A DNA stretch of 64,000 nt, from contig NZ_VTPY01000004.1 of the NCBI RefSeq assembly GCF_008297955.1, positions 186,001 to 250,000 on the forward strand. The letters run 5' to 3'. Source of the stretch: Billgrantia pellis. Lineage in GTDB: Bacteria; Pseudomonadota; Gammaproteobacteria; Pseudomonadales; Halomonadaceae. Both the position numbers and the translations under genes were made by a program. The notes beneath the pieces were generated by a model that was given only the letters and a program-made list of their open reading frames with translations, was not told where the DNA came from and searched no databases. Each line of letters begins with the position of its first letter. The stretch's first letter is position 1. Below, one piece after another: positions 21,140-30,380 of this stretch.

Positions 21140-21994
21140 ATGGAGCGAAACTTGAAAACAGACGACTTACACAAACTCGCTCAGTTCCTAAAGGATCGGC
21201 GCGCAAAGGTTCGCCCTGAGGACGTAGGGCTTGCCAGGGGGAACCGCAGGCGCACGCCCGGCTTGAGGCGCGAAGAAGTTGCCCAGCTCGCCGACATTTC
21301 CGTTGAATGGTACAAGTGGCTTGAGCAGGCCCGAGATGTGAGGGCATCTGCGAAGACCCTGGAGAGAATCGGGAACGCGTTACGCCTCGAACCTATTGAG
21401 ACACGCTACTTGCTGCGGCTCTCCGGTCATATGACGGACGAAAGTGTCCCACTTGCTGAGAGCGAGGGTGTGAGCAAACGGCTCCAGCGCGTACTGGACG
21501 AACTGTCGCCCTGCCCAGCCTATATCCACGGCAGGCGGTGGGATGTGTTAGCGTGGAACGATGCCGCCGAACTGGTCCTCGGCGACCTTCAGGCCCTTAA
21601 AGGCATTGAGCGAAACTGTTTACATATGGGGCTGCTGGGGCCTCTAAGAAATAGAATTCCTGACTGGGAGGAACACGCTACAGGGCTTATCGCAGCGTTC
21701 CGTGCTAATTATGCACGCTATCGAGGCGAGTCATTGTTCGAAGAACTCATTTTGACCCTTTCGCAACAAAGTACTGAATTCGCGCGCTGGTGGGCTGAGC
21801 CTACAGTTCGCGGTTGGCGAGATGGAATCAAGCATTTTCGTCACCCCCACCTTGGGGAGCTCGCTTTCGAGCATTCAGGCTTTGACCTCGCCGACGAGCG
21901 GTTGAGCAGCCTGCGCCTAGTCACCATGCTTCCCGCCGAAGGAACCGATACACGTGCAAGACTCATATCGGCCCTCGGTGATTACCAGATTTGA
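21140..21994 (+). CDS. XRE family regulator with MmyB-like ligand domain
   Basis: A 284-residue regulator. The N-terminal helix-turn-helix (RTPGLRREEVAQLADISVEWYKWLEQ) is the type fused to an MmyB-like PAS-related domain, recognised by SPCPAYIHGRRWDVLAWNDAAELV and the later FRHPHLGELAFEH segment. These regulators often repress a divergent reductase or transporter gene and bind a lipid-like ligand. The divergent DHA2 pump is the likely target. It shares the lower GC of the pump. The ribosome binding site before ATG 21140 is weak. Confidence 0.88.
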   Translation: MERNLKTDDLHKLAQFLKDRRAKVRPEDVGLARGNRRRTPGLRREEVAQLADISVEWYKWLEQARDVRASAKTLERIGNALRLEPIETRYLLRLSGHMTDESVPLAESEGVSKRLQRVLDELSPCPAYIHGRRWDVLAWNDAAELVLGDLQALKGIERNCLHMGLLGPLRNRIPDWEEHATGLIAAFRANYARYRGESLFEELILTLSQQSTEFARWWAEPTVRGWRDGIKHFRHPHLGELAFEHSGFDLADERLSSLRLVTMLPAEGTDTRARLISALGDYQI

Positions 21995-22038
21995 CTCCAT
22001 CCGCTGCTTGCTCAAGGAACCGTTAGCCGAAGCGAGTC

Positions 22039-22923
22039 TCAAATTGAAGCTCCATACCGCCGCTGCACATGGTCGAGGTAGCTGCCCGGCGTGAAGCCGG
22101 TCACAGCTTTGAAATCATGAATGAAATGCGACTGGTCAAAGTAGCCGGCAGCGAAGGCGGTATCGGTCAACGACGTGGCCGCCCCGCTCTGCTTGATCAG
22201 CTCGCGGCTGTGGGCCACGCGCAGCAGCCGGGCGTAACGTTTGGGCGAGAGTCCCACGTGGTGCTGGAACAACCGCTCCAGGCGGCGTTGACCGAACGGC
22301 ATCTCGTCGACCAGCGCGGCGATGCTGCCCTGGCCATGTTGCCGTCGGAGCCAGTCAAGCGATGACACGAGAGATTGTGGCGCCCGTTCCACGTGGCGCA
22401 GCCTGGCCAGCAGGTAAGCTTCCAGCAGGGCCAGGCGTCCGGCCAAGTCAGGTGCCTGCCACAGCCGCTCGTGCAGCGCTTCGAGTTTGAGCCGGCGCAG
22501 GGCATCGCCTGGCGTCAGTTTTCCACCGGTCAGGGCCGACAGAGCCTCGCCGACGAACCCAAACGCCATACCCGGAAGGAAGCGCACGCCTAACAGATCG
22601 AGCGTATCCCCCACTGCCAGCCGCGCCGTGCGCCGCTTGGGGCCGTCGATCCAGCAATCGCCATGTACTCGTTCGCCATTGCGTTCGAGCGCACCGCCGA
22701 AGTTGAACAGCAGCCCGGTGGCGCCATCCGGATGCAGCAACTCCATGCCCGCCGGCTCGCCTCCACCCCGCCACCTCGCCTGCCAGTAGCACTGCACGTA
22801 GGGACGCAGCGCCGCACCGGGCGCGTAGCGCTCGAGCGTCAGGCCTGTGGTTACCGCCTGCGCAGGCCGGAAATTTCCAATGCCGATATTATCAGTCAGG
22901 TCAGGCTGGGAAACTCCACTCAT
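22039..22923 (-). CDS. AraC family transcriptional regulator
   Basis: A 294-residue regulator with the DUF6597-type N-terminal domain (PGAALRPYVQCYWQARW and the GATGLLFNFGG strand) and a C-terminal AraC double HTH (GQRRLERLFQHHVGLSPKRYARLLR, then TAFAAGYFDQSHFIHDFKAVTGFTPG). ATG 22923 is chosen because the domain begins soon after; the longer frame to 23013 has no clear start signal. It is divergent from the NDH-2-type gene at 23088, a plausible target. Confidence 0.88.
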   Translation of the reverse strand: MSGVSQPDLTDNIGIGNFRPAQAVTTGLTLERYAPGAALRPYVQCYWQARWRGGGEPAGMELLHPDGATGLLFNFGGALERNGERVHGDCWIDGPKRRTARLAVGDTLDLLGVRFLPGMAFGFVGEALSALTGGKLTPGDALRRLKLEALHERLWQAPDLAGRLALLEAYLLARLRHVERAPQSLVSSLDWLRRQHGQGSIAALVDEMPFGQRRLERLFQHHVGLSPKRYARLLRVAHSRELIKQSGAATSLTDTAFAAGYFDQSHFIHDFKAVTGFTPGSYLDHVQRRYGASI

Positions 22924-23087
22924 TTTCGAAGCCTCTTCAGCAAAGGGTAGAACCACCCGAGACGGCCATTCACAGCATGCCTGAGCGCGGGTGTAGATAA
23001 GTAAAAAGTACAACCATTCCCATCGTCCAGTTGAAGAGTAGGGGGACCATTTCTCAATTGACTAATTTTCATCTAGCGGAGTTATAC

Positions 23088-24386
23088 ATGGACAGAAAGC
23101 GGATCATGGTCGTCGGCGGCGGTGCCGGCGGGCTGGGGCTGGTTACTCGCCTCGGGCGGCGCTTGGGGCGGCGCGGCAAGGCCGAGATCACCCTGATAGA
23201 TCGCAATACGACCCACATCTGGAAGCCGCTGCTGCATGAGGTCGCCACCGGAGCGCTCGACTCCAGCATCGACGAGATCTCTTACCAGAGCCATGCCCAG
23301 CTCAATGGGTACCGCTTCCAGCGCGGTACGCTCGAGGGCCTCGACCGCGATACCCGTCAGTTGCGCCTGGCGCCGGTGCTCGATGACCACGGCCAGGAAG
23401 TGCTACCGGCGCGCACCCTGGATTACGACCTCCTGGTGCTAGCATTGGGCAGCGTGAGCAACGACTTCGGCACGCCCGGCGTCTCCGAGCACTGCCATTT
23501 TCTCGACAGCCCGGCCCAGGCGGAAGCGTTCCGCCACGACATGCTCAATACCTTCCTGCGCTACAGCGACCCCGAGCGACGTCAGCACCCTCGGCTCACC
23601 GTGGGTATCGTCGGCGCCGGTGCTACCGGCGTGGAGCTTTCAGCGGAACTCTACGATGCCTCGCGCATGCTGCACAGCTACGGCTTCACCGAGATGGACA
23701 GCCGCCACTTGGAAGTCCACCTGATAGAAGCGGCACCGGACGTTCTGCCGGCCCTGCCCGAGCGTATTCGCGGCGCCGTGCGTACCGAACTGGAACGCTT
23801 GGGCGTGCAAGTACACACCGGCACCCGAGTGGTATGCCTGGAGCAGAATGCCATCGTAACCGCCGACGAAGCACGTATCGAGACGGACCTCAACGTGTGG
23901 GCGGCAGGCATCAAGGCGCCCGACATGCTGCGCGAACTGGGGCTGACACTGGAGCGCAACCAGCGCATCAAGGTCGAGCCGACACTACAGAGCGTCGACG
24001 ACCCTAACATCTTCGTCTTTGGCGACTGTGCCAGTTGCCCGCAGCCGGACGGCTCCGTGGTGCCGCCGCGGGCCCAGGCCGCCCACCAGCAGGCCCAGCG
24101 GCTCTACAAGAACCTGTTGGCCCGGCTCGATAACGGCACGCTCAAACCGTTCCGCTACCGCGACCGCGGCTCGCTCATCTCGTTGGCCCACTTCGAGGCG
24201 ATCGGCAGCCTAATGCGCGGCGCCTCGGCGCGCAGCCTGTTCATCGAGGGCCGGCTGGCCAAGCTCTTCTATGTCTCGCTCTACCGCATGCACCAACGCG
24301 CCATCCACGGCACGGCCAAGACGGCGCTCATCCTGTTCTCGGACGGGCTCAACCGCTTCATTCGCCCGCGCATGAAGCTGCACTGA
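23088..24386 (+). CDS. Type II NADH dehydrogenase-like FAD oxidoreductase
   Basis: A 432-residue two-dinucleotide-binding-domain flavoprotein like NDH-2, which passes electrons from NADH to quinone without pumping protons. The FAD motif VVGGGAGGLG is at residues 8-17, the NADH-binding motif VGIVGAGATGVELSAEL lies in the middle, and NIFVFGDCAS is the C-terminal FAD contact. A hydrophobic or amphipathic C-terminal stretch fits membrane association. GGAG precedes ATG 23088. The divergent AraC regulator may control it. Confidence 0.88.
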   Translation: MDRKRIMVVGGGAGGLGLVTRLGRRLGRRGKAEITLIDRNTTHIWKPLLHEVATGALDSSIDEISYQSHAQLNGYRFQRGTLEGLDRDTRQLRLAPVLDDHGQEVLPARTLDYDLLVLALGSVSNDFGTPGVSEHCHFLDSPAQAEAFRHDMLNTFLRYSDPERRQHPRLTVGIVGAGATGVELSAELYDASRMLHSYGFTEMDSRHLEVHLIEAAPDVLPALPERIRGAVRTELERLGVQVHTGTRVVCLEQNAIVTADEARIETDLNVWAAGIKAPDMLRELGLTLERNQRIKVEPTLQSVDDPNIFVFGDCASCPQPDGSVVPPRAQAAHQQAQRLYKNLLARLDNGTLKPFRYRDRGSLISLAHFEAIGSLMRGASARSLFIEGRLAKLFYVSLYRMHQRAIHGTAKTALILFSDGLNRFIRPRMKLH

Positions 24387-24468
24387 GCCGACGGGTCGAA
24401 AATCTACAATTCTGCCCATGATTCATCGGGCTAGGGTGGGGCTTCCATTCACTTACGGAGCCCCACCC

Positions 24469-24927
24469 ATGCGCATGAACTATTACTCCGCCAGCCCCGC
24501 CGGCCTCAAGGCCATGCTCGACCTGCAGAATCACGTACACAAGACGGCGCAAGAGGGTGAGCTGAGCGACGGCCTGCTGGGATTGATCTATACCCGCGTC
24601 TCGCAGATCAACGGCTGTGCCTACTGCATCGACATGCATACCAAGGACGCACGCAAGGCCGGCGAGACGGAACAGCGACTGTACGCCCTGAGCGCCTGGC
24701 GCGAAACGCCCTTCTACACTCCCCGCGAGCGTGCCGCCCTGGCCTGGGCCGAGGCCAACACGCTCCTCGCCGGTAACGGCATCGACGACGCCCTGTTCGA
24801 GGCGACCCGCGAGCACTTCTCCGAGAGAGGGCTGACCGACCTCACCCTGGCGATCTGTACCATCAACGCCTGGAACCGTTTGTCGATCAGCTTTGCCGCT
24901 GACGCCGGAAGTTACCAACCCGCTTGA
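24469..24927 (+). CDS. AhpD-like carboxymuconolactone decarboxylase family protein
   Basis: A 152-residue protein of the AhpD/CMD family. The redox motif CAYCIDMHTKDARKAGE carries C50, C53 and H57 in the CxxCxxxH spacing of alkylhydroperoxidase-type members, so thiol peroxidase or disulfide reductase activity is likely. ATG 24469 (MRMNYYSASP) follows a GGAG; an ATG at 24418 is less likely. It lies 82 bases after the NDH-2 gene and may share its transcript. Confidence 0.88.
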   Translation: MRMNYYSASPAGLKAMLDLQNHVHKTAQEGELSDGLLGLIYTRVSQINGCAYCIDMHTKDARKAGETEQRLYALSAWRETPFYTPRERAALAWAEANTLLAGNGIDDALFEATREHFSERGLTDLTLAICTINAWNRLSISFAADAGSYQPA

Positions 24928-24934
24928 GAATAGC

Positions 24935-24963
24935 GCGCCGTTCGCCTCTGGCGCGAGCGGCGC
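24935..24963. terminator. Hairpin between convergent ahpD-like and phzF-like genes
   Basis: GCGCCG (24935) pairs with CGGCGC (to 24963), and the stem continues through TTCGC and GCGAG with one wobble, giving about 11 pairs. The position between convergent genes supports a terminator; a T-tract is lacking. Confidence 0.5.
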
Positions 24964-25008
24964 ACCTCGGCGGTTGTCATCCTTTGGCACGCCAAAATGT
25001 CGCGCTTT

Positions 25009-25845
25009 CTATCGGTCAAGCTCCACCGCCTGCCCGGTGACGACGATGCCGCCCGAGAGCGGAATATCCACCTGCAGGCGACTGGGCCGCCCCATCGCCT
25101 CGCCCTGCCGAATCGTCAGCCGGGCGGGCGCCTGGAGCAGGCCCGCATCGCGCAGGTAACCGCCCAGGGCCGCGGCCGCCGCGCCGGTGGCCGGGTCCTC
25201 CACCACGCCTCCCACCGGAAAGGGATCGCGGGCGTGAAAGTGCGCCTCGCTCTCGCGCCACACCAACTGCAGGGTGGTCAGCCCTTCACGCTGCATCAGC
25301 GTCTTGAGCCCCTCGAAGTCGTAGTCGAGCCGGTCGAGCCGCGCCTTCTCCTTGCACGCCAGTACCAGGTGCCATGCCCCGGCATAAGCCCGTGCCGGCG
25401 GCAGCGATAGATCGAGCTCGTGGGCCTGCCAGCCGAGCAGCTTGCGGGCCTGTGCCACTAACTCCGGCTCGGCGGGCCGGAACTCGGGCGTCACCGAGAC
25501 CAGCGAGGCCTGCCATTCCCCTTCTACTTGATTGACCGTGACCATCACCTCGCCCACCGCGGTATCGAGCATGTAGCTGCCGGCCCCGCCCAATTGACCC
25601 AATCGCACGCCGCTTGCCACCGTGGCATGGCCGCAGAAGCTCACCTCCGCCTCGGGGCTGTAGTAACGCACCGTGCGCCGTTCACCCTCCCCCGCGATGA
25701 AGGCGGTTTCGGAATAACCTACCTCGGCGGCGATGCGCTGCATCTCCGCCGGCTCGGGCAGCGCCTCGCCCAGCCACACTCCGGCGGGGTTGCCGCCGCG
25801 CGAGTCGTCGGTGAAGGCAGCAAGGCGATAGAGGGTTCCGCTCAT
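25009..25845 (-). CDS. PhzF family isomerase/epimerase
   Basis: A 278-residue PhzF-fold protein (two diaminopimelate-epimerase-like halves). The N-terminal FTDDSRGGNPAGVWL and the catalytic Glu in GYSETAFI (E46) are present, as are FCGHATVASGV and the DPATGAAAAALGGYL phosphate-binding loop. Most members outside phenazine operons have unknown substrates, and no phenazine gene is nearby. Start ATG 25845. Confidence 0.9.
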   Translation of the reverse strand: MSGTLYRLAAFTDDSRGGNPAGVWLGEALPEPAEMQRIAAEVGYSETAFIAGEGERRTVRYYSPEAEVSFCGHATVASGVRLGQLGGAGSYMLDTAVGEVMVTVNQVEGEWQASLVSVTPEFRPAEPELVAQARKLLGWQAHELDLSLPPARAYAGAWHLVLACKEKARLDRLDYDFEGLKTLMQREGLTTLQLVWRESEAHFHARDPFPVGGVVEDPATGAAAAALGGYLRDAGLLQAPARLTIRQGEAMGRPSRLQVDIPLSGGIVVTGQAVELDR

Positions 25846-26110
25846 GGAAATCTCCCAAGGTAAGAGGCGATACTTTCATTGTGGGCCGAACCGGGATGAA
25901 CACAATGGCAGCTACTGGTCGTCACACTCAAGCAGACGTTGGCCATTGCGAAGAGCAGGAGGCCGTTCAAGGGCAACCTTCGGGAGCCGTCCGGCACGCT
26001 CTTCGCTCGCCAAGGCGTGTTAATGTTTTCTTGAACGTACCTAACCGGAAACGAACCGGTGTTTTCGGTCCGGTCACTGTCGGCTTCATTATTCTATCGG
26101 AGCATGGATC

Positions 26111-26518
26111 ATGACATATCCAATCAACGGCTCTTGCCAATGTGGCGGAGTCACCTACCAACTACTGGAACCTCCCTTGAAGGTATTCGCCTGCCATTGC
26201 AAGGAGTGCCAGAAGCTGTCGACGAGCGCCTTCAGCATCACGGCGGTGGTAAATGCCGATGCGGTGAAGTTTCAAGGGGAAATGGCGGATTGGCAAAGGG
26301 CGGCGGACAGCGGGAACATCAATGCCGCGAAGTTCTGCCCCACCTGTGGCAACCGGATTTATCATTACAACCCAAGCGATCCAAAGAAGATCAAGCTCAA
26401 ACCCTCCAACCTGTCGGACACGAGCCTTATCAATCCCACCGCTCATGTCTGGGTAAGCGAAAAGCAGGCTTGGTACACGATTCCCGAGGGCGTCGAGGTA
26501 TATGCCAAGCAGTCATGA
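26111..26518 (+). CDS. GFA family zinc-binding protein
   Basis: A 135-residue protein of the GFA/CENP-V fold, named after the glutathione-dependent formaldehyde-activating enzyme. Zinc ligands are visible: GSCQCGGVTY at the N-terminus, CHCKECQK next, and FCPTCGNR later. GGAG precedes ATG 26111. Most GFA proteins are of unknown function, so formaldehyde activity should not be assumed. Confidence 0.88.
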   Translation: MTYPINGSCQCGGVTYQLLEPPLKVFACHCKECQKLSTSAFSITAVVNADAVKFQGEMADWQRAADSGNINAAKFCPTCGNRIYHYNPSDPKKIKLKPSNLSDTSLINPTAHVWVSEKQAWYTIPEGVEVYAKQS

Positions 26519-26901
26519 ATAGACCGACAGCTAGCCAGGCCATTGCTTAAGGCAACCAGACGTTCTGCCACTTCGCCACGCCATTTTTGGCTGGCGTCAG
26601 CCTAAACCGCGCCAGCCCTTTCGCAGCAAAAAAGACACCCTCCCTCCAGTGGGTTGGCCGTCATCATCGCCTCATCCGACCACGCATCGGTGAGTTGGGC
26701 ACCACGTGCCTCCTCGGTAAAGGCGGAAAGCAACAAAGCATCCGACGCAGAAGTGTCTCCCCGGGTGGATGCGGTCGCTTCCCGCTTGGACCGAACCGAG
26801 GCGAATACGATGAGCGCCCCGATGCCTTGACCATGCCGTGTCTCATGCTCTTGGGCTACGCTCCACAAAGGAAGCAGCATTAGCCAACAGGGAGTCTTGA
26901 T
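26519..26901. other. Gene-free stretch of about 380 bases
   Basis: No convincing gene, RNA or repeat is visible. The frames that stay open here have no recognisable family sequence. The last bases hold the GGGAG ribosome binding site of the DASS transporter. Confidence 0.5.
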
Positions 26902-28503
26902 ATGGTCGAGCAGCATCGTCCATCCGGTGAGAGTGCGGACCCGACCGGGGGGCAAGGGAAGGAAGGGCGATCCGCCAAGATGACGTGGGGCCTGCGCGCC
27001 TTCGGGTTAGGCATGGCGCTGCTGGTCTGGCTCGCCATGGGCCAGGCCGAAGGGTTATCGTCAGACGCGCGCTGGGTTGCAACGATCGCCACCTTGATGG
27101 CGGTCTGGTGGATGACCGAGGCGATCCCGCTCTCGGCCACGGCGCTGCTACCGATCGTGCTGATTCCGATGCTGACGGAGCGGACCGTCGGCCAGGCCAC
27201 GGCGCCCTACGCCAGTCCCATCGTGTTTCTTTTCCTCGGCGGTTTTCTCATCGCCATCGCAATGGAAAAGTGGAACCTCCACCGGCGCATCGCGCTCCTG
27301 ACGCTTGCTCGTGTGGGGATCGAGCCGAAGCGGATCGTGCTCGGCATGATGCTCGCCACGGGCTTTCTGTCGATGTGGGTTTCCAACACTGCAACGACCC
27401 TGATGATGCTACCGATCGGGCTGTCCGTGCTCCGCCTGGTGGCGGAGCGTAGCGGCGAGAGCGCAACAACGGTCGCATCCGGCCACGACCATCACCGGGC
27501 AGGGCACGTCGATTTTATCTTCGACGAGAATATCCAGCGCTTTGGCGTCTGCCTGCTTCTCGCTATTGCATGGTCGGCAAGCATGGGCGGTCTCGGCACG
27601 TTGCTTGGCAGCCCGCCTAACGCCATCGTCGCCGGCTACGCTGCCGATGAGCTGGGCCGCACCATCGGCTTCCTCGAATGGATGCTGCTTGGCGTGCCAT
27701 TGGCCTTCACCTTCATCCTGGTGGGCTGGGTACTGATGACCCGTGTACTCTACCGCTTCAATGTCGTGGAGATACCCGGCGGCAAGGAAATGATCGATGG
27801 CGAAATCCGCAAGCTCGGTCTGCTCAGCCAGGGTGAGAAAATGGTGATGATCGTCTTCGGCTCGGCAGCGTTCCTGTGGGTCGTGCCCGGTGTCCTCGCC
27901 AGTCTCCCGGGGGTGGGCGAGCGGCTGGGGCCGCTCGGTGAGCTCGATGATACCGCCATTGCTATCGCCGCCGGCATTGCACTGTTCATCCTGCCCGCCA
28001 GGGGGCGCAGCGAGATGGTGCTGAATTGGCAGGATGCCGAGGACGGACTTCCCTGGGGCGTGCTGCTACTGTTCGGCGGCGGCCTGAGCCTCGCCGGCGC
28101 GGTCGCCGGAACTGGCCTGGACAGTTGGTTTGGCGAACAGATTAGCGGTCTGGAAGTGCTCCCGATGCTGCTGTTGGTCGCCGCCGTGGCAACGATCGTA
28201 CTCTTCCTGACCGAAGTGACCAGCAACACGGCGACGGCCGCGACCTTCATCCCCGTGCTCGGGGGTGTCGCGGTCGGTATCGGCGCCGACGCGATGACGC
28301 TGCTCATCCCGGCGGCCTTAGCCGCGACCTGCGCTTTCATGCTACCGGTCGGCACGCCACCTAACGCCATCGTTTTCGGCACCGGCGCGGTTACCATCGC
28401 CCAGATGGCGCGCGGCGGGGTCGTTCTTAACCTGATCGGGATCGTGTTGATCACCGCCTTCTGTTACCTGCTCGGCGGCTTCGCGCTTGGGCTAGAATTT
28501 TGA
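26902..28503 (+). CDS. DASS (SLC13) family sodium/anion symporter
   Basis: A 533-residue transporter of the divalent anion:sodium symporter family, importing di- or tricarboxylates or sulfate with sodium. The two SNT signature motifs that bind sodium and substrate carboxylates are at residues 161-163 and 441-443, and the hairpin prolines (GSPPN, GTPPN) are present in both repeats. A cytoplasmic N-terminal extension of about 30 charged residues is unusual but kept, because GGGAG precedes ATG 26902; M27 is an alternative start. A His-containing loop (GHDHHRAGH, about 194-202) lies between the repeats. Confidence 0.92.
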   Translation: MVEQHRPSGESADPTGGQGKEGRSAKMTWGLRAFGLGMALLVWLAMGQAEGLSSDARWVATIATLMAVWWMTEAIPLSATALLPIVLIPMLTERTVGQATAPYASPIVFLFLGGFLIAIAMEKWNLHRRIALLTLARVGIEPKRIVLGMMLATGFLSMWVSNTATTLMMLPIGLSVLRLVAERSGESATTVASGHDHHRAGHVDFIFDENIQRFGVCLLLAIAWSASMGGLGTLLGSPPNAIVAGYAADELGRTIGFLEWMLLGVPLAFTFILVGWVLMTRVLYRFNVVEIPGGKEMIDGEIRKLGLLSQGEKMVMIVFGSAAFLWVVPGVLASLPGVGERLGPLGELDDTAIAIAAGIALFILPARGRSEMVLNWQDAEDGLPWGVLLLFGGGLSLAGAVAGTGLDSWFGEQISGLEVLPMLLLVAAVATIVLFLTEVTSNTATAATFIPVLGGVAVGIGADAMTLLIPAALAATCAFMLPVGTPPNAIVFGTGAVTIAQMARGGVVLNLIGIVLITAFCYLLGGFALGLEF

Positions 28504-28541
28504 TTGATGACACGATGAGCAACACGATCTCAAGGTGACGC

Positions 28542-28892
28542 ATGAACGTCAAACGCATCATGGCCAACACGGCGACATCGGATCTCGACGAGGCGGCAGC
28601 CTTCTATGGAGGCATCCTGGGTCTCGACCTGCTCATGGATCACGGCTGGTTCCGAACCTACGGCTCGGACGAGAAAATGACGGTTCAGGTGAGCTTCGGC
28701 AGCGAAGGCGGCTCGGGTACTCCCGTGCCCGACCTCTCCATCGAGGTCGACGATATCGAAGCGGCGCTGGCCCGCTGCGAGAAGGCGGGCGTGCCCATCG
28801 AATACGGCCCTGCCAGCGAGCCCTGGGGCGTGCGGCGATTCTATGTCCGCGACCCGTTCGGCAAGCTCGTCAACATCCTGCAGCATGAGTGA
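28542..28892 (+). CDS. VOC family protein (glyoxalase/bleomycin-resistance-like)
   Basis: A 116-residue VOC domain protein with the TSDLDEAAAFYGGILGLDLL start and the closing RDPFGKLVNILQH motif. Candidate metal ligands are few, so a binding rather than enzymatic role is possible. It begins about 40 bases after the DASS transporter and may be cotranscribed. A strong hairpin follows. Confidence 0.85.
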   Translation: MNVKRIMANTATSDLDEAAAFYGGILGLDLLMDHGWFRTYGSDEKMTVQVSFGSEGGSGTPVPDLSIEVDDIEAALARCEKAGVPIEYGPASEPWGVRRFYVRDPFGKLVNILQHE

Positions 28893-28924
28893 AGGGACGC
28901 GCCCTCGGAAATGCACAACGAATC

Positions 28925-28947
28925 AAGGGAGGCCTTAAGCCTCCCTT
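28925..28947. terminator. Terminator-like hairpin after the VOC gene
   Basis: AAGGGAGGC and GCCTCCCTT form a perfect 9-bp stem around a 5-base loop, between the convergent VOC and EF-hand genes. The flanking T content is modest on both strands. Confidence 0.6.
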
Positions 28948-28971
28948 CTTCACGAGCGAACCCAAATGCGC

Positions 28972-29241
28972 TCAATGCGGGCGGTAGTCGAACTCCTGAC
29001 GGGAGATCATGCCATCGTGGTTGCGATCCATGAACAGGAAGATTTCCGGCAGAGTGCCCGCTTCGGCTTCTTTCCGTGAAATGCGGCCATCGCCGTCCCG
29101 ATCCAGCTGTTCGAAGCTGTTCTGGCCGGTCACGCTGGAGGTCGCGGCAACGGGCACCAGCTCTTCCGCTCCTCGTTCGGCCACGGCAACTCCTGAAGCG
29201 AGGGCAAGAGTCAGGAACAGTGCGGATTTTTGCATTTTCAT
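28972..29241 (-). CDS. Secreted EF-hand calcium-binding protein
   Basis: An 89-residue protein with a Sec signal peptide (MKMQKSALFLTLALASGVAVA, cut after about residue 21). Two canonical EF-hand loops follow, DRDGDGRISRKE at residues 47-58 and DRNHDGMISRQE at 72-83, each with Asp, Asn or Gly and a final Glu at the calcium-coordinating positions. Location is probably periplasmic. It is monocistronic, between a terminator hairpin and the divergent LysR gene. Function beyond calcium binding is unknown. Confidence 0.88.
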   Translation of the reverse strand: MKMQKSALFLTLALASGVAVAERGAEELVPVAATSSVTGQNSFEQLDRDGDGRISRKEAEAGTLPEIFLFMDRNHDGMISRQEFDYRPH

Positions 29242-29427
29242 CGTTTCACTCTCTCAATTCGTTGCGGAATGAGGTCCGGCACACTCCGATGCTGATATCT
29301 CTAGCGCCGACCCGATGAGAGGTATTCTATAGGGCACCAATTCGCTGACTAGAGCGTGCATTTCGAACTTTGCGTTTCCCATGGGAAACGATTAAGGTGC
29401 GGCGGTTTCCTGCCCGGTAGCGATGCG

Positions 29428-30345
29428 ATGAACGATCTCAACGACCTCTACTACTTCCATGCCGTAGTGACCTATCAGGGCTTCTCGGCGGCCGCGCGCC
29501 ACATCGGCGTGCCCAAGGGAACGCTCAGCAAGCGCGTCGCGCGGCTGGAGGAGCGGCTCCAGGTTCGCCTGCTGGAGCGCTCGACCCGCAAGATCCGCAC
29601 CACCGACGTGGGCCAGTCGTTCTACGAGCACTGCCAGACCGTGCTCGCCGGCGCCGAAGCGGCCGAAACGGTGGCGGCGCAGGCCTACGCGGAGCCCAAT
29701 GGCATCGTACGGCTCAGTTGCCCGCAGGGCCTGATCCAGAACCTCATCGAAGAAGTGCTGCCGGCCTTCATGAAGACCTACCCCAAGGTTCGCGTGCACA
29801 TGCAGGTCTTCGATCGTCGTGCCGACCTGATCGAGGATCGACTCGACATCGCCATACGCGTTCGCAGCCGGCCGGACATGGCGGATGCCTCGCTGATCAT
29901 GCGACCGCTCGGGCAGAACCATCTGGTAATGGCGGTAAGCCCGGCCCTGCATGCCGCTTGCAAGCAAGGGCTCACCATCGATGAGCTGGCGGAGGTGCCG
30001 ACCCTTTCGATGGGGGGAGATACGGATGAGGTTCGCTGGGAACTGACAGGGCCGAACGACGAGACGCGCGTGATCACCCTGCGCCCTCGGTTGATGTGCA
30101 GCAATTTCGACATGCTGCTTGCGGCAGCGTGCCAGGGGCTCGGCGTGGCGCTGCTGCCTATTCACATCTGTCGGGTGAGTTTTGCCAAGGGGGAACTGGT
30201 CCATGTATTGCCGGACTGGCGCTCACCCTTCGGTACGATCCAGGCGGTCTTCGCCTCTCGCAAGGGGCTCGTTCCCTCCGTGCGAGCGCTAATCGATTTT
30301 CTCGCCCAGGCGATACCCTGCAAGCTTTCGGTGGAGGCCGGGTAG
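29428..30345 (+). CDS. LysR-type transcriptional regulator
   Basis: A 305-residue LysR-type regulator of the AaeR/DsdC-like branch: DLYYFHAVVTYQGFSAAARHIGVPKGTLSKRVARLEE is the winged helix and RVHMQVFDRRADLIEDRLDIAIRV lies in the sensor domain. ATG 29428 is used because the family begins at LNDLYYF. No obvious target is adjacent: the divergent neighbour is the EF-hand gene. Confidence 0.88.
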   Translation: MNDLNDLYYFHAVVTYQGFSAAARHIGVPKGTLSKRVARLEERLQVRLLERSTRKIRTTDVGQSFYEHCQTVLAGAEAAETVAAQAYAEPNGIVRLSCPQGLIQNLIEEVLPAFMKTYPKVRVHMQVFDRRADLIEDRLDIAIRVRSRPDMADASLIMRPLGQNHLVMAVSPALHAACKQGLTIDELAEVPTLSMGGDTDEVRWELTGPNDETRVITLRPRLMCSNFDMLLAAACQGLGVALLPIHICRVSFAKGELVHVLPDWRSPFGTIQAVFASRKGLVPSVRALIDFLAQAIPCKLSVEAG

Positions 30346-30380
30346 CTCTCGATGGAGGCCCGGTCATAGCGCCCGACGTT

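Noticed and set aside
26587..26955. Open frames on both strands between the GFA and DASS genes
   Set aside because: No family resemblance, no good ribosome binding sites, and they overlap each other or the transporter start.
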